Shown piece by piece: positions 57,559-64,000 of a stretch of DNA of 64,000 nt. Numbering within the stretch: the first letter of the stretch is position 1; every line of letters starts with the position of its first letter. The notes below the pieces were generated by a model. The model did no database searches. It had not been told where the DNA came from and saw nothing but the letters and a program-made list of their open reading frames with translations. This DNA is from Sistotremastrum niveocremeum HHB9708 (Eukaryota > Basidiomycota > Agaricomycetes > Sistotremastrales > Sistotremastraceae). The translations under genes and the position numbers were made by a program. Where the stretch lies: contig KV419406.1 of NCBI GenBank assembly GCA_001630475.1, positions 52,761 through 116,760 of the forward strand, in the 5' to 3' direction.

Positions 57559-57582
57559 GGTCGTGGTCGTGGTCGTGGTCGT
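57559..57582. repeat. Short tandem repeat, (ggtcgt)4
   Basis: Four direct copies of a hexamer lie upstream of the RNase III-fold gene B start. Confidence 0.7.
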
Positions 57583-60198
57583 ATACGGTATAGGGGCAAG
57601 AATTCAATCAGCGCTTGCCCACGCGCTCTCGACACGTGACAGCTCACGTGACGCTTTCTGACGATGAATCGACAAGAATATTGTTTAGTACATTACATGT
57701 ACAACCATTATTCTTGGGTGAGTCGAGTGATTAAGTCTACCACGCAGTCTGTATGCAGTCGTTGCGATGCAATGGTATCTGTTTCTCCCCAAACCAAGTA
57801 CCTAGTGAACATCATCACTTCTTCGACAGCTTTTACCACGTCCCGTCCTCAGTCATGTCGGCGTTCGCCAAAGTTTCACGACTACTGTACACTGCGCATG
57901 CTCGGCCTGAGATTTAGATTTCAATATGCTGGGGATTACCCAGCCAAATTGCCGCACCAACGCGGACCTTTTGCAACACCTGGCGCTCTGAGAGAGGCGC
58001 TAGTGTGACGTAAGGAATGTGCTGGCTGGGTCGCCCTGGGTCGAGTGGTCATTTATATTTTCAATCTCTTCGCTAATCGAACGTTACCTACATTGGGGTC
58101 TTGACGTGAGATATTTCTGATCAGCGAGGAGGGGCCCGGCTCGTTGATTGCAATCTCTCTTCTGGGTACCCTGCAAAACGATAAAAGCCCTTAAGAGGAT
58201 AGGTCGTCGATTAAACATAGGAAATAATGACGCACGCAGAAGAAATCACATAAGACGCCTCGAAGCAATGCCGCGAAGAGTATTCTAGGTTACTCGAGTG
58301 TTAGGAAGGCGCCCTGTGTCCATGAGGGGCGCGCATCAGTATTCCGAAAGAGCCGGACAGAGGCAACGAACACCAGATGTATCCGCTCGATCTCCGCAAC
58401 TTCCAAAATAGTACGGGACCCATCAATGTCACGCTAAAGAAGCTTCAGTATGTCACGAGACGCATCGCATTGGAAGCGTACGATAAGAGGCAGACTGCAG
58501 AGATGTCGACACGTCGCTTCTTTCATCCATGGCACGCCGGCGACGCTCTGTAATAAAATCATCCCCCTATCAGCAGTGTAGCAGCGAAAGAAGCAGAAGC
58601 ATGGGATACCATGAGCCATTGAGAGCCACCTCCAATACACCCGCCTCTCCAAGGCTCTCCCAGAGAGATGGTGTGATTGGCCGGCATTGGTTCAAACCAG
58701 CAAGGAGAAACGAGATCGAAGCCACGTCTGTAGGCTTGGTAGCATAACTCGTTGCTGAACGAGGTATTTCTGACCCACTCGGCTATTTTGTCTGTTGAAC
58801 TGCATACCGTGTTTTATCGCGACTTGAGAAGACGTACTCAATGTGGATCCAGTTTTCTTGAAATATTGATAGCGGCAATCTAAATGATTGCGGGGCAATC
58901 CACCGCGGAGAATTCGGGTGCTATGAGGGATATCGACTGAGAATTATCGCACAGTATTGCTCTTCGTCGGAGTGACTCCGCTAGCCGCATATATAAAGGT
59001 CGTCACAGCGCAGTCGATGCAGGGCAAGAGGAGGGGCTGTCTAAGGCTCGAAGTTTGCAAAGCGAGAACAGATGATTCGAGCAAGCTAGCTTCACGCATC
59101 GATGAGAGCAAAACGGAGCATTGCGAGTAAAAAATGGTGGATGTCGGGTCGTAATATTGTGTCTTCATGTCAATGGCGCGTAGAGTCTGTCCTAGATCGT
59201 GTTAGGGGTGTCGTCCTGGTCCTAGATGGCGAGGATTCGACGCACTTTGAATACTGAGCATCGCACACTCGCTTATTAACCACCGTTGCTTGCTCACGTG
59301 GTCCCTTCTGATCCTGTCATGGGTGACTGTTCATTTTCTCCCCACTTGTCTGCGAGCTCTTCTCCAGCCACAAAGGTCAGAATGACGCTGAGGCGCTTGT
59401 CCTGTCCTCGGTCACTGGCTGGAACAGATTGACCACGGCAGGCGTATGCGAACAGGCCCAGTTGTGGCGTGTAAATCCAGGCGATGCTCTCGGGAGAAAA
59501 ATCAGCATCAAGCGGTGATTGAGGTTGGAAACCCGAATGAGAATTCACATACCACAGCCACTTCAATTCGCATATCACAGCCAACTCACCCTGGAAGGGC
59601 CGGAGTATCCACAATAGGAACATGTGCCAGTACTGATGACTGCAAAGATCGACTGCATGGGAGAAACATTGCATGTGCGAGACATCCAATGGCGACCATG
59701 AGGATATAGAAGATATGGAGAGTACGAGAACGTGCCACGCCAATGTATGAGCAGAAGGTTCGGCGTGGGTCAGACAGTCATTTGAACAGCACTAGGCGTA
59801 AACTCAACGGCTGTACATGAGGAAGAAAAAAGAGAATCGAACCGATTGTATCGATAACTTGGCGCACGAGAAGTTCGAGCGTTCTCTTCACTTCATTGTT
59901 AAATGACAGATCTTCGGTCATTCGATTTGAGTATTGGCATTCAGACAAGCACTGAGCGATCGGCGTTGCCCTGCCTCAATATTCAGACTTGTGCTTGTAC
60001 AAGTCGTCAGAGGAAGTTATAACCACAGACCCCTAGAGAAAATCCATATGAGCGTCTGAACAGATTTACGGAGGATCGCCGAGCTATACCAGCTACACAC
60101 ACAGTTGATGGAGTGTGCCTAAATATCAAGACCGCTCTGCGGGCCTCAACGTAGCTCAGGCCTACGTCCTCCGCTGATGCTCACAATACTGCGAAAGC
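57583..60198. other. Sparse region without a recognised gene
   Basis: A plus-strand ATG at 57855 opens MSAFAKVSRLLYTAHARPE, which looks like a mitochondrial presequence, but the frame stops soon and no continuation was found. 58434-58890 (minus) shows pieces like FDLVSPCWFEPMPANHTISL broken by stops. The longest ORF is 59294-59743 (minus, 149 codons, with GLFAYACRGQSVPASDRGQD), not recognised. No repeats or RNA genes were seen. Confidence 0.3.
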
Positions 60199-60603
60199 TC
60201 ACGGATTACTAGTATGAGGTATGAGTTTCTTCCACTGCATGATAGCAATTCCACGTTCGACGTTCGAGTTCATATCAACAGTGTACGGTGCCGGAAGCCA
60301 GACATGTTGCTTGGTGAAAAAGGGACGGGAAGATGTATCTAGTTTAAACATTTGGATATGAAAATTTCGTTCACTCGCACCACAGATGGAGAAACATAGC
60401 GGGGCGCCTGTTACATAACATGAACGTTGCAGAAACACTGACCTGATGCGTGACGTAGACCCAGTGACCGTTTCATCTAGTACCACCACAACCATCTTGG
60501 TCAACTTCAGCCACAACTGGATCGCTGCCAGCACTGCTTCTTTCTCTACCACGTCGTCCAGTACCACTCTCTTTGAATCAATTCCATTCTTTGCGTCTAT
60601 CAT
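60199..60603 (-). CDS. Hypothetical ORF, 134 codons
   Basis: From the ATG at 60603 the frame reads MIDAKNGIDSKRVVLDDVVE. Its end looks protein-like (FFTKQHVWLPAPYTVDMNSN then VERGIAIMQWKKLIPHTSNP). It starts 7 bp from the ATG of the plus-strand gene. The frame stays open further upstream only because it runs antisense to that gene's Lys/Glu-rich codons. No domain is visible, so support is weak. Confidence 0.25.
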   Translation of the reverse strand: MIDAKNGIDSKRVVLDDVVEKEAVLAAIQLWLKLTKMVVVVLDETVTGSTSRIRSVFLQRSCYVTGAPLCFSICGASERNFHIQMFKLDTSSRPFFTKQHVWLPAPYTVDMNSNVERGIAIMQWKKLIPHTSNP

Positions 60604-60609
60604 CTCAAA

Positions 60610-61590
60610 ATGACTGCGCGCGACCTTGTGACTTCGAAAGGCCATACTCAGCCAACTCATGCTAAAACGACACCAAAAACCCACCAACACAAAGCAAAGA
60701 AGAACCGAACCAAAAAGCAGGCTACAATCATTCCTCATGCAACGCTCTCGGCTCCTCGCACGGAAAAACGCAACAAGGAGAATCGTGATCCAAATCGAAA
60801 ACCTCATACTCCTGGCAACGGCAGTCTTGATGGACAGAAGAAGGAGAGAGAAAGGGAAATGGAGGAGAAAGAGAAAGAAAAGAAAAGGGAGAAAAGGAAG
60901 GAGAAGAAACAAAACAAACAGTCGCAGAAAAAGGAGAAAGAGGATCCTCGGGACCCCCCCAAATACCCTCCCATACCTGACAGTATGCGGCTTTCACGAC
61001 CCCTTCCCATCCCTTCACTTCCCCTCCCGTCCACCGCCGAATCTCTCGTCGAGTCTGCTGCGATCCCAGCACCCTCACCATGGCGTCTTCAAAACCCATC
61101 AGAACCTCCTTCCCGGAATACGGTTGTCCTATTATCTCGGGAGAGAACGCGTCCGAAAATTGTTGAAATCGAAGAGCCGGTAGAAGCCCCGATCCCCACT
61201 GAACTTAGCAATGTAAACGTGCGCCAGCAAAGTGATCCCAAGGCAAGTGCTTGTCAATTTTTCCTTTCCTTTCTGACTCCTCTACCAGTTAAGGGTGGCA
61301 CCTGATAGAAAGGGCAAGGCTAAACGTTATGCAAACTACGATGTCGACGTCGCTGCGGAAGATCGTATTGGTGTCAATAATTTCTTCGGAGCCGAGTTTC
61401 CACGGCCGTCTTATCCGGGCTCTGAAGTCACGAAAATATTCTTTGTATGCACTTTCCATGCCTCTTTTCTCGATGCAGTTGAATGTCTGGTTCTCCTCAG
61501 GATCCTCAGCCCCCGCATCGGAAACATTGGTTCAAAGCTCCGCCTGCGAGAACAGCCTCAAGGTCACGTCGAGAATTCCGCCCCTATTAA
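60610..61590 (+). CDS. Lys/Glu/Arg-rich hypothetical protein with a charged helix
   Basis: Exon 1 (60610 to about 61241) starts MTARDLVTSKGHTQPTHAKT. It has a basic region, then a block of almost only Lys, Glu and Arg (about residues 75-115; for example KKEREREMEEKEKEKKREKR) that should form one long charged helix or coiled coil. A Pro/Ser-rich part and a conserved-looking stretch, VVLLSRERTRPKIVEIEEPV, follow. The intron after QQSDPK begins with GC (gcaagt) and ends with taccag, leading to LRVAPDRKGKAKRYANYDVD and RIGVNNFFGAEFPRPSYPGS. A further exon adds DPQPPHRKHWFKAPPARTAS and a stop at 61590. The 3' end is uncertain. No family was recognised; the charge pattern suggests a nuclear or nucleolar protein, which is an inference. 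Confidence 0.6.
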
Positions 61591-64000
61591 GCTTCGCAAT
61601 ATCCGCCTGCTGTTTCCTTCATCCCGGGTCCGTCTACTCCGATCACCAACTCGAGCATTTGTAATTCTATGTCAACACCCTCATTTTCGAAACTGTCAAC
61701 GCAATCTATGCGAGAAAGTCATTAGTCTACTTTAAATTATTCTAGCCGGATCTACCACTCCAAATGTATTCCGTTACCCTTCGCATTGTATCAAATAACC
61801 AGTATCTGTTCTGGCTAGTATCTAATTCTAGGAGCTGGACGTGATCAGCACGAACAACTTGGTCCTTGGGTCTATCCGAGTGTTCCCTCTGGAGACCGAT
61901 TCGGCGGAAAATGGATTTTACTAGCGACTGTAGAAGAGTGCTGCTACTACTGTAGTGTGCAGATCCCGCAGGCCGGAAGATCAATAGGCTAGGTTTCAGA
62001 CGGGGCACTGATTGCTATGGTTCGATTGAGCGATCTCTGTACAATTGTACCGATGATGCTACGGAAGCCTTCTCTCAAAGCCATGTCTAAAGCTCCATGA
62101 AACATATCAGGGATGATAGTGATCGAGAGCATATGAAATACAATTCATTTCTATCTCAATGCAAGCCTTGTGAGCACATCTAACACAAATAATGGGTTAC
62201 CCAACAACCATGAAGGGAACGAATGAAGTAGTGCTAATAGCGGCTTTGTCCAGACTCATCATGATCAGCGGCCGTAATTCCCGAATTTCTATCTGATGAA
62301 ATCTTGACTCCAACCGTATCTCTCATAAAGGTCCAGACGAGATTGAGGGCATTGTTGAAAGCGCATATATTCCCATCGAAGAGGGTTGGGCGGGTGAGAA
62401 GCAGCACGGGTGTCAACACGAAAGCAAAATCGGAGGCGTGTAAGGCGCTAATTGACAGAAACGCGCAAGAGTGGGATATGGGCTAGCATTCACATTCCGA
62501 GAGTAATGGGTATCTTTTGTGCGGTTCGGGAGTGGGGGCAGCGGCGGCGGACGCACTAATGGTTGGCTGCCTTGATCTATCGGAACAGGGTGTTGGCAGG
62601 ATTACAGGAGTCACGAGGAGGAAACCAACCAGATATCGCAGGAGAGTGCTGTTGTAATCCAGAGAGATGGGCAGATGGTGTTGAGTTGCCTTGAGAGTAC
62701 GTCGGCGACTATTAGGAGAGAAATTCAATATAGATAATCTAAAGCAAACCAAGAAGGCATCGTACCGGCTCTAGGAGGGATACGAGACTAGAATTCTTTG
62801 CTGAATATATGCATCGAATTGTTTCCGATCGCTTATGTCAATCCGGCGTAACACTGACCACTGTCCCATAGCTGGAGCGATGTCATTGTAAAGAAAATAT
62901 GCACTCACGAGGCTCGTCGAATCAAAGCTCTTGTTACAATGATATCGTTCCGTGCATTGGCATCGATGCATCTACCGCGCACTCCACACTGAGTCCATAG
63001 TTTCTCCTTCGACTAATTCCAATGCAGATTGAGGCTAACTTGAAATAGAAGATGAATACTGCGATTCTCAAATTCTCTAGTCAAACGCTCTAACGTGGAT
63101 ATCCACCGCATCGTCAGGGCGATTTCTCCCGCGTGAAGCTGGATTTGGATATTGGCGGACTGAAGTCGAAGCATGAGAGCCACATATAAGCTGGAATGTG
63201 GATTCAGACCTTTGGTTACCCGCAACTCTGCCCGTCTAGGACCTGGATGCGAAATGCAGCCGCAACTTCGATTCCTCATTCATCTGACATCGCAGCTCTT
63301 GCGCTTCATCATGGATTCCAAACGAGACGGTGCTTGGGTAGACAGAGACTGCAGATGATCTCGATTCCGACCTGGCTTATTCTCCAGAATTGAGCAGATC
63401 TGAGTAGACCACGAGTGAAGGAGTCAACAGTGGTGAGGGCCGTTCATTTGATTGGTGGGCGTGCGCCAACCTGTTCAAATGCTAGTATCCAGACAGTGTC
63501 GCCATTCGTTCGGCAATCCGGTTTTAGTCTCCATCAGAAAAACGAACACAGCAGAGACATTATGCTGCCGCCGTCATTGGCGGTGGACTCAGAGAGCGCG
63601 AGATGCGCGCTCGTGGTGGATTGGCGAAAGTAGAAAGACAAAGTTGCACGATAATATGACGTGCGCCTACCGGTATATACACTAAGGTGGCAATTATTTC
63701 GAGTACAACCAACGATGAACACTCTAGTATACATGTATTACTATCTACACTACCGATCACAGTTTAATGAGACGGTGTACTTCAATGGCAGAAAGTAACA
63801 GCGAAGGGCCTGGGTGGGCCATTACGAAGGACGAAAACGCCCAGGTTGTCAGAAAATCTGCGACCTCTCATCGCCGACGCGAGTGGTTGGCACTGTGATG
63901 TGTTATTAGCAACTGATGAATGAGAGGAGGAGGAAGGACTTATCGAAAGGAGGGTATCCCTCCCCGCCACCGACCATTCCCAGAAGGGAGGGTCGAGGCA
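61591..64000. other. Unassigned 3' part of the window
   Basis: Only ORFs up to about 90 codons are present. On the minus strand some pieces look like decayed coding sequence: LFDGNICAFNNALNLVWTFM near 62370, DMFHGALDMALREGFRSIIG near 62080, and LMLRLQSANIQIQLHAGEIA near 63140. They do not connect in frame and no family was recognised. There is no repeat or RNA gene that I can support. Confidence 0.3.

Noticed and set aside
60199-60912. 237-codon minus-strand ORF beginning MFLLLPFLPFLFFLF
   Set aside because: The Phe/Leu-rich start is the antisense of the Lys/Glu-rich coding sequence of the plus-strand gene. Only the part below 60603 was kept, at low confidence.
1-64000. CRISPR arrays, operons, ribosome binding sites, prophage or other bacterial features
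   Set aside because: Introns, gene families and element types are all fungal. No regularly spaced repeats with unique spacers were seen.

Overview
This is a eukaryotic window. It looks like a basidiomycete fungus, probably an Agaricomycete. The genes carry many short introns (about 45-60 bp, mostly GT-AG) and sit close together on both strands. The recognisable set is fungal: mitochondrial porin, COX20, EAF7, the cohesin loader SCC2/Mis4, fungal alpha-actinin, ribosomal protein uL23, an FMN alpha-hydroxy-acid oxidase, an AN1 zinc finger protein and F-box-like proteins. Nothing prokaryotic was seen.

Layout. 1-9.7 kb is transposon-rich and poorly coding: a broken hAT transposase, a Lys-rich fragment with a possible BED finger, an orphan ORF and a GC-rich block. 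9.8-12.6 kb holds two clear metabolic or membrane genes (a DUF202 protein and an FMN alpha-hydroxy-acid oxidase). 13.9-25.4 kb is a second accessory zone. It contains a decayed partial copy of SCC2 split by a 610-bp Mutator-like MITE with a 9-bp target duplication, an F-box-like gene with a frame break, an RNase III-fold gene, a 783-bp hAT-type MITE with an 8-bp duplication, a 1.6-kb nest of elements inside elements, and a 533-bp near-perfect inverted repeat around an assembly gap.

25.7-57.4 kb is a dense housekeeping block: SCC2, RPL25/uL23, an RA-PH protein, VDAC, a CDC25-type rhodanese phosphatase, COX20 and EAF7 (divergent, 98 bp apart), a histidine phosphatase, an AN1 zinc finger protein ending in a CaaX box, tandem isochorismatase-fold hydrolases, two small mitochondrial single-span proteins, alpha-actinin, and a second RNase III-fold gene paralogous to the one at 17.7-19.2 kb. 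57.4-64 kb is sparse, with one Lys/Glu-rich gene at 60.6 kb and otherwise unassigned sequence.

Functional themes: mitochondrial genes cluster between 39 and 53 kb (VDAC, COX20, two predicted inner-membrane proteins), and chromatin/cohesion is represented by SCC2 and EAF7. The most unusual content is the set of non-autonomous elements, each built from its own short motif repeated in both orientations, and the paired RNase III-fold proteins that share one altered catalytic position. All gene models were made by eye from reading frames, splice signals and remembered family motifs. Exon ends are approximate unless given.
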